Below, piece by piece: positions 1-8,615 of a DNA stretch of 64,000 bases. The translations under genes were made by a program, and so were the position numbers. The DNA comes from Dermatophilus congolensis. Its GTDB lineage: Bacteria > Actinomycetota > Actinomycetes > Actinomycetales > Dermatophilaceae. The notes under the pieces were generated by a model. That model worked only from the letters and a program-made list of their open reading frames with translations, did not search any database and was not told the origin of the DNA. Each line of letters opens with the position of its first letter. Positions within the stretch are counted from its first letter, which is position 1. The DNA is taken from the NCBI GenBank assembly GCA_030538115.1, contig JAUNUP010000001.1, positions 62,001-126,000 of the forward strand. The letters run 5' to 3'.

Positions 1-1
1 C

Positions 2-328
2 ATCCCGTACGTCACGCAGAAGCTGCAGGATGCTCCCGGCCCGGTCATCGCGACCTCCGACTACGAGAGCGGCGTGCAGCACATGATCGCCCCCTGGGTT
101 CCGCAGGACTACCACGCGCTCGGCGCCGACGGTTTCGGTTTCTCCGACACCCGTCCCGCCGCTCGCCGGTTCTTCAACATCGACGGCCCGTCGATGGCGG
201 TCCAGGCGCTCATCGCCCTCGGCGAGCGTGGCGACATCGACGCGTCGATGGCCGACGAGGCCGCGAAGCACTACCGCATCGACGACCCGACGGCCGGCAC
301 CTCCGGCAACGCAGGCGGCGACGCGTAA
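2..328 (+). CDS. aceE: Pyruvate dehydrogenase E1 component, C-terminal end (partial)
   Basis: The frame enters the window at base 2 and ends at a TAA at 326-328, leaving the last 108 residues. AceE is the homodimeric, thiamine-dependent E1 of the pyruvate dehydrogenase complex, making acetyl-CoA from pyruvate. The segments PVIATSDYES, APWVP and GADGFGFSDTR match the C-terminal transketolase-like domain of AceE, and RRFFNIDGPSM follows as expected. Acetyl-CoA is the precursor for the fatty-acid genes downstream, and aceE often lies near fasR-fabD in actinobacteria. The N-terminal part lies outside the window. A strong hairpin follows the stop. Confidence 0.93.
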   Translation: MPYVTQKLQDAPGPVIATSDYESGVQHMIAPWVPQDYHALGADGFGFSDTRPAARRFFNIDGPSMAVQALIALGERGDIDASMADEAAKHYRIDDPTAGTSGNAGGDA

Positions 329-352
329 GCCGTAACGACCCAGCACGATGGA

Positions 353-385
353 GGCGGCCCCCAACCGATTCGGTTGGGGGCCGCC
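353..385. terminator. Intrinsic terminator between aceE and glpQ-like gene
   Basis: A perfect 15-bp stem (GGCGGCCCCCAACCG) with an ATT loop lies between the convergent aceE and phosphodiesterase genes, so it can serve both strands. On the + strand TTCGTTCG follows. Confidence 0.85.
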
Positions 386-414
386 TTCGTTCGTTCGCCA
401 GGCCTGAGCGTGAC

Positions 415-1563
415 CTACTTGCGGTCGAGCTTGCCCCAGTGGATGTCGCGGGCCACGACGCCCGTGTCGGGCTGGTCGGTGAAGAAGCCGTCGATGCCCG
501 TCTTCAGGAAGACGGTGATCTCGTCGATGGCGCGGCCGTAGTCGCCCTCGCGGTCGCCGATGCGGTAGTCGACGGGCAGGAAGCTGTTCTCGTTGCGGAA
601 GGTCCACGGGATGACCTCGAGGCCGACCTTGTGGGCCTGCTTCACGAGGTCGGTGGGCTCGCCCAGCGTGCCGTCGGCCTTACGGGAGATGATCTGCGCC
701 TTCTCCGGACCGAGACCGTCGAGGCTCTTGCTGAGCTTTGTCAGGCTCTCCGGCTCGAGCAGGTCGGCGTAGGTGCGCTTGTCGCCCTTGTCGACCAGGT
801 CGTACGGGGCGTCCTTCGCCGTGGTGAGGAACGTGGTGTTGGCCTTGTAGCCGTGCTTGGACTTGAGCTCGAGCAGGTTGGTGAGCTCGAAGCTCTGCAC
901 CCACATCGGAGCCTTGCCGTGGTTGAGGCCGAACTTCGCGGTCTCCTTGACGACCTTCGCCTCCATGGGCAGGCCGATCTTCTGGAAGTACGTCGAGTGC
1001 TTGATCTCGGGGATGATGCCGATCGTGCGGCCGTACTGCTTGCTCAGCTTCTCGCGAACGGCGAGCACCTCGGAGTACGTGGGCACCTGGTAGAGGCCGT
1101 TGTACAGGGCGCTCGCGTCGCGGAACGGCAGGCGCTCCTTGGCGCGCAGGGTCTTGAGCTCGGCGAGGGTGAAGTCTTCGGTGAACCAGCCGGTCATCTC
1201 GACGCCGTCGACCTTCACGGTCTTCTTGCGCGAGGCGAACTCGGAGCGGTCGGCCACGTCGGTGGTGCCGGAGATCTCGTTCTCGTGACGGTCGACGAGC
1301 ACGCCGTCCTTGGTCGAGACGAGGTCGGGCTCGATGTAGTCGGCGCCCATCGCGACGGCCAGCTCGTACGCGGCGATCGTGTGCTCGGGGCGGTAGCCGG
1401 AGGCACCGCGGTGCGAGACCACGAGCGGGCTGGGCATGCCCTTGGTGGTCGTGTAGTTCTTGTCGTGCTTCACCTGACGCCCCTCACCTGCGGCCGCCGT
1501 CAGCGGAGCCGAGAGCGTTGCGCCCAGAACGGTTGCGATTACCACTGCCACAGTACGTTTCAT
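415..1563 (-). CDS. Secreted glycerophosphodiester phosphodiesterase (GlpQ-like)
   Basis: About 382 residues. Enzymes of this family cleave glycerophosphodiesters, and sometimes teichoic-acid chains, to glycerol-3-phosphate and an alcohol outside the membrane. Residues 1-25 form a signal peptide (MKRTVAVVIATVLGATLS, then an Ala-rich end). The GDPD TIM barrel begins at SHRGASGYRPEHT (His51, Glu60), continues with YIEPDLVSTKDGVLV (Glu78, Asp80) and HENE (His93), and ends near DGFFTDQPD. The ATG at 1563 is preferred because GGTGG lies nine bases upstream; an in-frame ATG at 1572 would add MRA. The frame stays open far upstream, but that extension runs antisense to the next gene and lacks a signal peptide. 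Convergent with aceE. Confidence 0.88.
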   Translation of the reverse strand: MKRTVAVVIATVLGATLSAPLTAAAGEGRQVKHDKNYTTTKGMPSPLVVSHRGASGYRPEHTIAAYELAVAMGADYIEPDLVSTKDGVLVDRHENEISGTTDVADRSEFASRKKTVKVDGVEMTGWFTEDFTLAELKTLRAKERLPFRDASALYNGLYQVPTYSEVLAVREKLSKQYGRTIGIIPEIKHSTYFQKIGLPMEAKVVKETAKFGLNHGKAPMWVQSFELTNLLELKSKHGYKANTTFLTTAKDAPYDLVDKGDKRTYADLLEPESLTKLSKSLDGLGPEKAQIISRKADGTLGEPTDLVKQAHKVGLEVIPWTFRNENSFLPVDYRIGDREGDYGRAIDEITVFLKTGIDGFFTDQPDTGVVARDIHWGKLDRK

Positions 1564-1689
1564 GGCTCGCATACCACCGGCTTCGACAGTCTTGGCGGTG
1601 TCGCCGCCGCGTACGCCGGGTGTCGGACGGGAGAACGCCCTGCGTCCGCGGAGCCAGAACCGTCGGCGTCGCGCACCTACACTGCCTGC

Positions 1690-2919
1690 ATGGTGGAGTC
1701 GATGGGCGCGCACGTGCCGCGCGGTCGCGTGGGCGAATCGACCATCGCGGCCATCGCCGCCTCCGCCGACCGGATCGCAGCCGAGGCCCGCACCCGCCTC
1801 GGCGTCGAGTTGAGCTGGTATTCGGCCCTCTCCGCCGACGACCGCTCTTGGATCGGCCTCATCGCGCAGTCCGCCATCCGCGCCTTCGTCGACTGGTACG
1901 ACAGCGAGGGCGAAGGTGCGGGCGTGCCCGCGTCGGTCTTTTCCGTGGCGCCGCGCGAACTGACCCGGTCGATCACCCTCGGCCAGACCGTCGAGCTCAT
2001 GCGGGTCGTGGTCGAGGTCGTCGAGACCAAGGTGATCGAGCTGGCCACCGAGCAGGAGGAGGACGAACTGCAGGTCGCGGTCGCCCGCTTCTCCCGCGAG
2101 ATCGCGTTCGCGGCCGCCCAGGTCTATGCGGGTGCGGCCGAGGCTCGCGGCGCCTGGGACGCCCGCCTCGAATCCCTGGTCGTCGACGCTGTCGTGCGAG
2201 GCGAGCACGACGACGAACTGCTCTCTCGCGCCACGGCCATCGGCTGGCGCGACCGTGCCGCCGTGACCGTGGTCGTCGGCACAGCTCCGCGCGCGGCGGA
2301 CGCCGTCGTGGAGTCGATGCGTGGGGCCCTGCGGCGTGCGGATGTCGACACACTTTTCGCGGTGCAAGGTCGTCGCCTCGTGGTCGTGCTCGGCGGAACC
2401 TCTGCACCGCTCGAACTCGTGCGCCCGCTGGTGCCGCGATTCGCTTCCGGTCCCGTCGTGGTGGGCCCGACTGTGCCTCACCTCATCGCAGCCGGAAGGT
2501 CGGCCCGCGCGGCGCTGGCGGGTCACCGCGCGTGCGTGGCGTGGCCGACGGCGCCTCGCCCCGTCCTGGCCGACGACCTCCTGCCCGAGCGTGTGCTGCT
2601 CGGCGATTCTCCCGCCCGCCACACCCTTACCGAACGCGTACACCGACCCCTGCGGCGAGCCGGCAACGGGCTGCTGGAGACCGCGGAGTGCTACCTGCGC
2701 AATGGTCGGGTGATCGAGGCGACGGCTCGAGAGTTGTTCGTCCACGCCAATACGGTTCGGTATCGGCTTGCCCGGATCGCGGAGCTGATCGGGTACGACC
2801 TCGGTGTCGCCCGGGAGGCGTGGGTCGTCGAGGTCGGGCTGGCCCTGGGCCGAATCGAGGGCGCTTCGGCTCTTACACGGCCCCGCCCCTCTGCGTCGAG
2901 ACAGTCTTTGGGCAATTGA
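1690..2919 (+). CDS. fasR: PucR/CdaR-family transcriptional regulator of fatty-acid synthesis (FasR-like)
   Basis: About 409 residues. The C-terminal 40 residues are the PucR-type helix-turn-helix (LRNGRVIEATARELFVHAN, then TVRYRLARIAELIGYDL), preceded by a GGDEF-like linker and a helical N-terminal domain. In Streptomyces the orthologous regulator sits just upstream of fabD and activates the fabD-fabH-acpP-fabF operon; the same order is seen here with 133 bp between the genes. That supports FasR as the role, though the function is inferred from context. The ATG at 1690 is preceded by TACACT about 8 bp upstream and no Shine-Dalgarno, suggesting a leaderless transcript. The ATG at 1702 is an alternative. 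Confidence 0.85.
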   Translation: MVESMGAHVPRGRVGESTIAAIAASADRIAAEARTRLGVELSWYSALSADDRSWIGLIAQSAIRAFVDWYDSEGEGAGVPASVFSVAPRELTRSITLGQTVELMRVVVEVVETKVIELATEQEEDELQVAVARFSREIAFAAAQVYAGAAEARGAWDARLESLVVDAVVRGEHDDELLSRATAIGWRDRAAVTVVVGTAPRAADAVVESMRGALRRADVDTLFAVQGRRLVVVLGGTSAPLELVRPLVPRFASGPVVVGPTVPHLIAAGRSARAALAGHRACVAWPTAPRPVLADDLLPERVLLGDSPARHTLTERVHRPLRRAGNGLLETAECYLRNGRVIEATARELFVHANTVRYRLARIAELIGYDLGVAREAWVVEVGLALGRIEGASALTRPRPSASRQSLGN

Positions 2920-3052
2920 ACGAAGCCTGTACGGCGACTGAACATCAGTGCTGGACAGGGGCGCAGTTTTGTAGGAATCTCACAACGATTTCGTACGTTC
3001 TTGTTTTGAATCCGCACTCGCGTTCGGGCTCACGGCTGACCAGAGTTGTCCT

Positions 3053-4243
3053 GTGCTTGCGATCGTCTGCCCCGGACAGGGGTCCCAGAAGCCCGGTTTC
3101 CTCTCTCCGTGGCTGGAACTGCCCGGCTTCCACGACCGGCTCGCGTGGCTCTCCGCCGCGGCGGGCATCGACCTCGTGACCCATGGCACGACCTCCGACG
3201 AGGAGACCATCAAGGACACGGCGGTCGCCCAGCCGCTCATCGTCGGCGCCGGGTTGCTGTCTTTGCTTTCGCTGTTCGACCACCCGGCCGACGGGTTTCG
3301 CGCGATCAGCGTTGGCGCGGGCCACTCGGTGGGCGAGATCACCGCAGCGGCTGCCGCCGGAGTCATCACGGCCGAGCAGGCGATGGTTTTCGTGCGTGAG
3401 CGCGGCAACGCGATGGCAGCGGCCAGCGCCGTGCAGCCGACCGGTATGTCGGCCGTTCTCGGTGGAGACCCCCAAGAGGTGCTCGACGTGATCGAGGGCC
3501 ACGGCCTCACCCCCGCCAATGTCAACGGTGGCGGCCAGGTCGTCGCGGCCGGCACGATGGAGCAGCTCGCGGCCCTGGCCGAGAACCCGCCCGCCAAGGC
3601 GCGCATCATCCCGCTGTCGGTGGCCGGCGCGTTCCACACGCAGCACATGGCATCCGCCAACGGCATCCTCGAGGGCTACGCCCGCGCGATCTCCACGTAT
3701 GACGCCCGCGTGCCGCTGCTCACCAACCGCGACGGGTCGGTGCTGACCAATGGCCGCCAGATCCTCAACAACATCGTCAACCAGGTGACCAGGCCGGTCC
3801 GTTGGGATCTGTGCATGGAGAGCATGGTCGACATGGGCGTCACCGGCCTCATCGAGATCCCGCCGGCAGGCACCCTCGTCGGGCTCGCGAAGCGGTCGAT
3901 GAAGGGCGTCGAGCGGCTCGCGCTCAACTCTCCCGAAGACATCGCCGAGGCCCAGCGGATGATCGAGGAGCACGGCTCCAACGAGGCGTACGGCGGAGAG
4001 AGCCCCGACTGGCGGCTCATCGTCTGCCCGATGAAGGGCACCATCGAGTTCGCCGAGAGTGTCGGAGTCGAGCACGGCTCGGTCTTCGCCGCCGGCCAGA
4101 CGCTGGCCACCGTCGGCTCCCTGCGTGAATCGATGCCCGTGGTCGCCCTCGAAGAGTCGACGCTCATCGAGTGGCTCGTCGCCGACGGCGACCCGGTTTC
4201 TCCCGGTCAGCCGCTGGTGCGGTTGTTCCCCGGCAACGAGTGA
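3053..4243 (+). CDS. fabD: Malonyl-CoA:ACP transacylase with C-terminal biotinyl/lipoyl-like domain
   Basis: Transfers malonyl from CoA to ACP, the entry step of type II fatty-acid synthesis. Residues 1-300 are the acyltransferase: GQGSQ loop at 8-12, nucleophile Ser92 in GHSVGE, and active-site His195 in GAFHTQH. At 396 residues it is about 80 longer than usual. Residues 319-396 look like a biotinyl/lipoyl hammerhead (VCPMKGTIEF, then GQTLATVGSLRESMPVVALE, then LVADGDPVSPGQPLVRL). At the turn where the modified lysine of EAMKM should be, the sequence reads SLRESM, so Arg348 appears to replace it. The start is GTG at 3053 without a clear ribosome site. First gene of the fab operon; fabH starts 9 bp after its stop. 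Confidence 0.93.
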   Translation: MLAIVCPGQGSQKPGFLSPWLELPGFHDRLAWLSAAAGIDLVTHGTTSDEETIKDTAVAQPLIVGAGLLSLLSLFDHPADGFRAISVGAGHSVGEITAAAAAGVITAEQAMVFVRERGNAMAAASAVQPTGMSAVLGGDPQEVLDVIEGHGLTPANVNGGGQVVAAGTMEQLAALAENPPAKARIIPLSVAGAFHTQHMASANGILEGYARAISTYDARVPLLTNRDGSVLTNGRQILNNIVNQVTRPVRWDLCMESMVDMGVTGLIEIPPAGTLVGLAKRSMKGVERLALNSPEDIAEAQRMIEEHGSNEAYGGESPDWRLIVCPMKGTIEFAESVGVEHGSVFAAGQTLATVGSLRESMPVVALEESTLIEWLVADGDPVSPGQPLVRLFPGNE

Positions 4244-4252
4244 GGCGCACCC

Positions 4253-5308
4253 ATGACATCCACGGCATCCACTGCACCGAAGCCGACGATCCGCACGGCA
4301 CAGCCGGTCGCGGGTTCCCAGATTCTCGGCTTCGGTGACTACCGACCCCGCCGGGTGCAGTTCAACGAAGAGATCGTCGAAGCGATCGACTCCAGCGATC
4401 AGTGGATCCAGGAGCGCTCGGGCATCAAGTCGCGTCGCGTCGCGGCCGAAGACGAAACGGTCGTGTTCATGGCGACGGAGGCGGCACGCGCCGCGCTCGA
4501 CCACGCGGGCCTCACGCCGGCCGACGTCGACCAGGTGCTTCTCGCCTCGGTGACTTACCCGTCGCAGACCCCGGCGGCCGCCCCGCTCGTCGCGAAGGCG
4601 CTCGGCTGTGGTCACGGCCCGGCCTACGACCTTGCTGCTGCCTGCGCGGGGTACCCGTACGGCATCGGTGTCGCCGACGCTTCGATCAGGGCCGGCGCCG
4701 CGAAGCACACCATCGTCATCGGTGTCGAGAAGTTCTCGGACTTCCGCAACCCGTACGACCGCGGCACGGCCTTCATTTTCGGTGACGGCGCCGGCGCGGC
4801 CGTGCTCGGCCCCTCCGACGAGCCGGGCGTCGGTCCGACCATCTGGGGAGCCGACGGCGAGGGCGGCGACCTCATCGCGCAGATCCCCGACTGGCTCGAA
4901 TACCGCAAGGCCATCGAGAACCCCGACTCGACTGAAGACGAGCGGCGTTGGCCGTACATCGGCATGAAGGGCCCCTCGGTGTTCCGCTGGGCCGCCTTCC
5001 AGACCGGCCCCATCGCGCTGGCCGCGGTGGAGGCCGCCGGGCTCACGATCGAGGACATCGACGTGTTCATCCCGCATCAGGCCAACACCAGGATCATCGA
5101 CACGATGGTCAAGAAGCTCGCGTTGCCCGACCACGTGGTCGTCGCGCGCGAAGACATCGCCGACATGGCAAACACGTCGGCCGCATCGATCCCCCTTGCC
5201 ACCGCGCGGCTGTACGCCGAGGGCAGGGTGAAGTCGGGCCAGCTCGCGCTGCAGCTCGGCTTCGGGGCCGGACTCGCCTGGGCCGCCCAGGTCATTCGGC
5301 TCCCCTAG
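4253..5308 (+). CDS. fabH: 3-oxoacyl-ACP synthase III
   Basis: 351 residues, normal for KAS III. Condenses a starter acyl-CoA with malonyl-ACP to begin each fatty-acid chain; in actinobacteria branched starters are common. The catalytic triad is visible: Cys131 in AAACAGYPYG, His275 in FIPHQANTR, and Asn307 in MANTSAAS. The glycine-rich end LQLGFGAGLAWAAQV is typical. An N-terminal extension of about 20 Thr/Ala/Pro-rich residues precedes the fold. The ATG at 4253 lies 9 bp after the fabD stop, indicating translational coupling. Confidence 0.95.
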   Translation: MTSTASTAPKPTIRTAQPVAGSQILGFGDYRPRRVQFNEEIVEAIDSSDQWIQERSGIKSRRVAAEDETVVFMATEAARAALDHAGLTPADVDQVLLASVTYPSQTPAAAPLVAKALGCGHGPAYDLAAACAGYPYGIGVADASIRAGAAKHTIVIGVEKFSDFRNPYDRGTAFIFGDGAGAAVLGPSDEPGVGPTIWGADGEGGDLIAQIPDWLEYRKAIENPDSTEDERRWPYIGMKGPSVFRWAAFQTGPIALAAVEAAGLTIEDIDVFIPHQANTRIIDTMVKKLALPDHVVVAREDIADMANTSAASIPLATARLYAEGRVKSGQLALQLGFGAGLAWAAQVIRLP

Positions 5309-5401
5309 AAACGCCCGTCGGCCCGACGGGACTTTCGGGCCCCCTCCGCTGGTCACCACCTGCGGCGGGACGAGAAGAGTGCACCACCGAAAGGAACCAA
5401 C

Positions 5402-5653
5402 ATGGCTTACACCGAGCAGGAGATCCTCACCGGCCTCGCCGACATCATCAACGAGGAGACGGGTGTGGAGCAGGACGAGGTCCAGCTCGACAAGTCGTTC
5501 ACCGAAGACCTCGACATCGACTCGCTGTCGATGATGACGATCGTCGTCAACGCCGAGGAGAAGTTCGGCGTGCGGATCCCCGACGAAGAGGTCAAGAACC
5601 TCACGACCGTCCGCTCGGCCGTCGACTTCATCACGAACGCCCAGGAGGGCTGA
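5402..5653 (+). CDS. acpP: Acyl carrier protein
   Basis: 83 residues, acidic. Carries growing acyl chains on a phosphopantetheine arm attached to Ser41 in the motif DLDIDSLSMM. It also has the usual helix III region VRIPDEEVKNL. GAAAGGA sits just upstream of the ATG. It lies 93 bp after fabH and 140 bp before fabF in the same operon. A GC-rich hairpin follows, which could reduce read-through or protect the abundant acpP message. Confidence 0.96.
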   Translation: MAYTEQEILTGLADIINEETGVEQDEVQLDKSFTEDLDIDSLSMMTIVVNAEEKFGVRIPDEEVKNLTTVRSAVDFITNAQEG

Positions 5654-5667
5654 CTAGCTAGGTGATT

Positions 5668-5703
5668 GGGCGGGGCACGGCGCCTTCGGGCACCGCCCCG
5701 CCC
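5668..5703 (+). terminator. GC-rich hairpin between acpP and fabF (possible attenuator or processing site)
   Basis: GGGCGGGG pairs with CCCCGCCC around an inner CGG/CCG and GCC-TTCG-GGC stem-loop. No T-run follows, so it may only partly terminate or may stabilise the 3' end of acpP mRNA. Its function is inferred from position. Confidence 0.45.
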
Positions 5704-5793
5704 GCACCCGGGCCCAGCGGCCCTCGCCGCGAAGCCCTTCACCCTTTTGCAGCGCCACCTGGTGAGGTGGTCGCCGGACCAAGGAGTTCACAG

Positions 5794-7047
5794 ATGTCCA
5801 ACACGCTCGACACGCGTGTCGTCGTCACAGGAATGGGGACGACCAACCCCCTCGGCGCGAATGTCGAGGAAACGTGGGAGGCAGCTCTCGCCGGTCGTTC
5901 CGGCGTCGACACCTTGACCCAGAGCTGGGTGCAGGAATACGACCTGCCCGTCCACTTCGCGGGCCAGCTCAAGCAGCCCGCCTCCGAACTGCTCAGCAAG
6001 GTCGAGCTGCGCCGCCAGGACCCGGCTGCGCAGTACGCGCTCATCGCGGCGCGCCAGGCCTGGGCCGATGCGGGGAGCCCCGAGATCCCCTCCGACCGGC
6101 TCGCAGTCTCGGTCGGTACCGGCGTCGGCGGTGTCACGACCCTCATCGACGCCTGGGAAGCCCTGCGTACCAAGGGGCCCCGTCGCGTCTTCCCGCTCGC
6201 GGTGCCGATGCTGCTGGTGAACAGCCCGTCGGCGCTCGTGTCTCTTGAACTGGGTGCGACTGCGGGCTCGCACACTCCCGTCAGCGCGTGTGCGTCGGGT
6301 GCCGAGGCGATCGCTGGTGCGCTCGACCTGATCCGTTCGGGCAAGGCCGACGTCGTCGTCGCCGGTGGCACCGAAGCGGCTGTGCACCCGGTGTGCATCG
6401 CCGGCTTCTCCGCGATGCAGGCCCTGTCGACCCGCAACGACGACCCGAAGGGCGCGTCGCGCCCGTACGACACCGACCGCGACGGCTTCGTCATGGGTGA
6501 GGGCGCCGCCCTGCTCGTGCTCGAGACGTACGAGCACGCCAAGGCCCGCGGAGCCACGATCTACGCCGAGCTCGTCTCGGCCGGCGTCTCCAGCGACGCG
6601 CACCACATCGCCGCTCCCGAGCCCGAGGGCGCCGGAGCTGCGGCCGCGATCGCCGAGTGCATCGAGTCGGGCAACATCGACCCGGCCACTGTCGTGCACG
6701 TCAACGCCCACGCGACCTCCACTCCCGTGGGTGACATCGCGGAGGCGAAGGCACTGCGTGCCGGTCTCGGCGAACACCTCGACCATGTCTGCATCTCGGC
6801 CACGAAGTCGATGACCGGCCACCTGCTCGGTGCCGCCGGTGCGCTCGAGGCGATCTTCACGATCCAGGCCGTGCGCGACCGCAAGGCTCCTCCGATCATC
6901 AACGTCGAGAACCGCGACCCCGCGATCGACCTCGACATCGTGCTCGGCGAGCCCCGCACACTGCCCGACGGCGACATCGTCGCGCTCGACAACTCGTTCG
7001 GTTTCGGTGGCCACAACGTGACGTTGGCGTTCAGGAACATTTCATGA
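5794..7047 (+). CDS. fabF: 3-oxoacyl-ACP synthase II
   Basis: 417 residues. Elongating KAS II condenses acyl-ACP with malonyl-ACP. Catalytic residues are Cys166 in SACASGAEAI, His306 in NAHATSTPVGD and His343 in TGHLLGAAGALE. AAGGAG lies 8 bases before the ATG at 5794, which fixes the start; the frame remains open upstream to 5662 but that part covers the intergenic hairpin. The TGA stop overlaps the ATG of accD by four bases, so the two are translationally coupled. Confidence 0.95.
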   Translation: MSNTLDTRVVVTGMGTTNPLGANVEETWEAALAGRSGVDTLTQSWVQEYDLPVHFAGQLKQPASELLSKVELRRQDPAAQYALIAARQAWADAGSPEIPSDRLAVSVGTGVGGVTTLIDAWEALRTKGPRRVFPLAVPMLLVNSPSALVSLELGATAGSHTPVSACASGAEAIAGALDLIRSGKADVVVAGGTEAAVHPVCIAGFSAMQALSTRNDDPKGASRPYDTDRDGFVMGEGAALLVLETYEHAKARGATIYAELVSAGVSSDAHHIAAPEPEGAGAAAAIAECIESGNIDPATVVHVNAHATSTPVGDIAEAKALRAGLGEHLDHVCISATKSMTGHLLGAAGALEAIFTIQAVRDRKAPPIINVENRDPAIDLDIVLGEPRTLPDGDIVALDNSFGFGGHNVTLAFRNIS

Positions 7048-8507
7048 GTTCACGCACCCCCAGCGAGGCCTCTGCCGAGGCCGCCGCTGCGGCAAAGGCG
7101 CGGGTCCGCGTACCCCGAGACGAGGACCCGCGCCATCCGCTGCGTCGCCTGGAGACCTTCTTCGACGACGGGTCGGTGCAGCCCATCACTGAGGACGACC
7201 TCTCGGGGATGCTGGCCGCCATCGGCACGGTGCACGGCAATCCGGTCGTGGCGTTCGCCTCCGACCCCACCCAGCAGGGTGGCGCCATGGGCGGCGACGG
7301 CTGCCGCGCGGTGATCGCCGCCTACGACCGTGCCCTCGAAGAGGGCTGCCCGGTGGTGGGCCTGTGGCACTCCGGAGGCGCCCGGCTGGCCGAAGGCGTC
7401 ATCTCGTTGCACGGTGTGGGCCTGATCTTCGAGGCCATGACGCGCGCGAGTGGCAAGATCCCGCAGATCTCGGTGGTGCTCGGGCCGGCTGCCGGCGGCG
7501 CCGCCTACGGCCCGGCTCTCACCGACGTGGTCGTGCTCGGCCCCTCGGGTCGGATCTTCGTGACCGGTCCCGACGTGGTGCGCTCGGTGACGGGCGAGAA
7601 CGTCGACGCCCTGCGCCTCGGCGGCCCGGAGCCGCACGGTCGCCGCTCCGGCGTCGTGCACGTGGTCACCGAATCGCAGGAGGAGGCCTACGAGCGCGGT
7701 CGCCAGCTGTGCGACCTGCTCGGCACCAAGGGGCAGGGCACGCTCGACGTCGACGCGATCGAAGACCGCGACCTGAGCAGCATCCTGCCGCAGTCGCCGA
7801 AGCGGGCCTACGACGTACACCCACTCGTCGCCGACCTGCTCGACGATCCCGACTCCGCTGTCGAACTGCACCCGAAGTGGGCGCCGAACATCGTCACGAC
7901 CCTGGGGCGCTTCGGTGGCCGCAGCGTCGGCGTCATCGCGAACAACCCGCTCCGCCTCGGAGGCTGCCTCGACGCGACGAGCGCCGAGAAGGCCGCCCGC
8001 TTCGTGCGCATGTGCGACGCCTTCGGCATTCCGCTCATCGTGCTCGTCGACGTGCCCGGTTACCTGCCGGGCGTCGGACAGGAGTGGGACGGCGTCGTGC
8101 GCCGCGGCGCGAAGCTGCTGCACGCGTTCGCGGAGGCCGTGGTGCCGCGCGTGACCCTCGTGACGCGCAAGACCTACGGCGGCGCGTACATCGCGATGAA
8201 CAGCCGGGCACTGAACGCGACCAAGGTGTTCGCCTGGCCGGGTTCGGAGTTGGCCGTGATGGGCGCGGTCGCGGCGATCCGTATTCTGCACCGCCGCAAG
8301 CTCTCCGGTGTAGCGGCAGAGGACCTCGAGCGGGTGGAGAACGAACTCGCGACCGAGCACGAGCGCCTCTCGGGCGGGCTGCCGCGCGCCGTGGAGATCG
8401 GTGTCGTGGACGACATCATCGAGTCGGCCGTCACCCGCAGCCGTATCGCCCAGGCGATCGTCGAGGCGCCGCAGCGGCGTGGACAGCACGGCAACATCCC
8501 GCTGTAG
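7044..8507 (+). CDS. accD: Acyl-CoA carboxylase, carboxyltransferase (beta) subunit
   Basis: 487 residues. Transfers CO2 from carboxybiotin to acetyl-CoA and/or propionyl-CoA, giving malonyl-CoA for FabD. The crotonase-like halves are clear: LWHSGGARLAEGV, then GPAAGGAAYGPALTD (first oxyanion hole), and LVDVPGYLPGVGQEWDG with KTYGGAYIAMNS (second). These are typical of actinobacterial AccD/PccB. Substrate choice cannot be read from sequence by eye. The ATG overlaps the fabF stop. No biotin-carboxylase/BCCP alpha subunit is in the window; the odd C-terminal domain of FabD is the only biotinyl-like fold in this operon. A strong hairpin follows. Confidence 0.92.
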   Translation: MSSRTPSEASAEAAAAAKARVRVPRDEDPRHPLRRLETFFDDGSVQPITEDDLSGMLAAIGTVHGNPVVAFASDPTQQGGAMGGDGCRAVIAAYDRALEEGCPVVGLWHSGGARLAEGVISLHGVGLIFEAMTRASGKIPQISVVLGPAAGGAAYGPALTDVVVLGPSGRIFVTGPDVVRSVTGENVDALRLGGPEPHGRRSGVVHVVTESQEEAYERGRQLCDLLGTKGQGTLDVDAIEDRDLSSILPQSPKRAYDVHPLVADLLDDPDSAVELHPKWAPNIVTTLGRFGGRSVGVIANNPLRLGGCLDATSAEKAARFVRMCDAFGIPLIVLVDVPGYLPGVGQEWDGVVRRGAKLLHAFAEAVVPRVTLVTRKTYGGAYIAMNSRALNATKVFAWPGSELAVMGAVAAIRILHRRKLSGVAAEDLERVENELATEHERLSGGLPRAVEIGVVDDIIESAVTRSRIAQAIVEAPQRRGQHGNIPL

Positions 8508-8532
8508 CCGCTCACGGCCCACCGCCGACAGA

Positions 8533-8570
8533 TGACGAGGCCGGGAGATTCATGTCTCCCGGCCTCGTCA
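8533..8570. terminator. Bidirectional intrinsic terminator
   Basis: A perfect 16-bp stem (TGACGAGGCCGGGAGA) around a 6-base TTCATG loop ends the fab operon on the + strand and the DUF3145 gene on the - strand. Confidence 0.85.
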
Positions 8571-8615
8571 TGTCGCGGCCAGCTCAGCACCCCCCGAGAT
8601 GCCACCTGGCACGTT

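Noticed and set aside
415..2745. Long 776-codon version of the phosphodiesterase gene
   Set aside because: The extension beyond 1572 runs antisense to fasR and would place the signal peptide in mid-protein.
2945..5359. 804-codon open frame antisense to fabD-fabH
   Set aside because: An artefact of high GC; no ribosome site or recognisable motif. The + strand genes have clear active sites.
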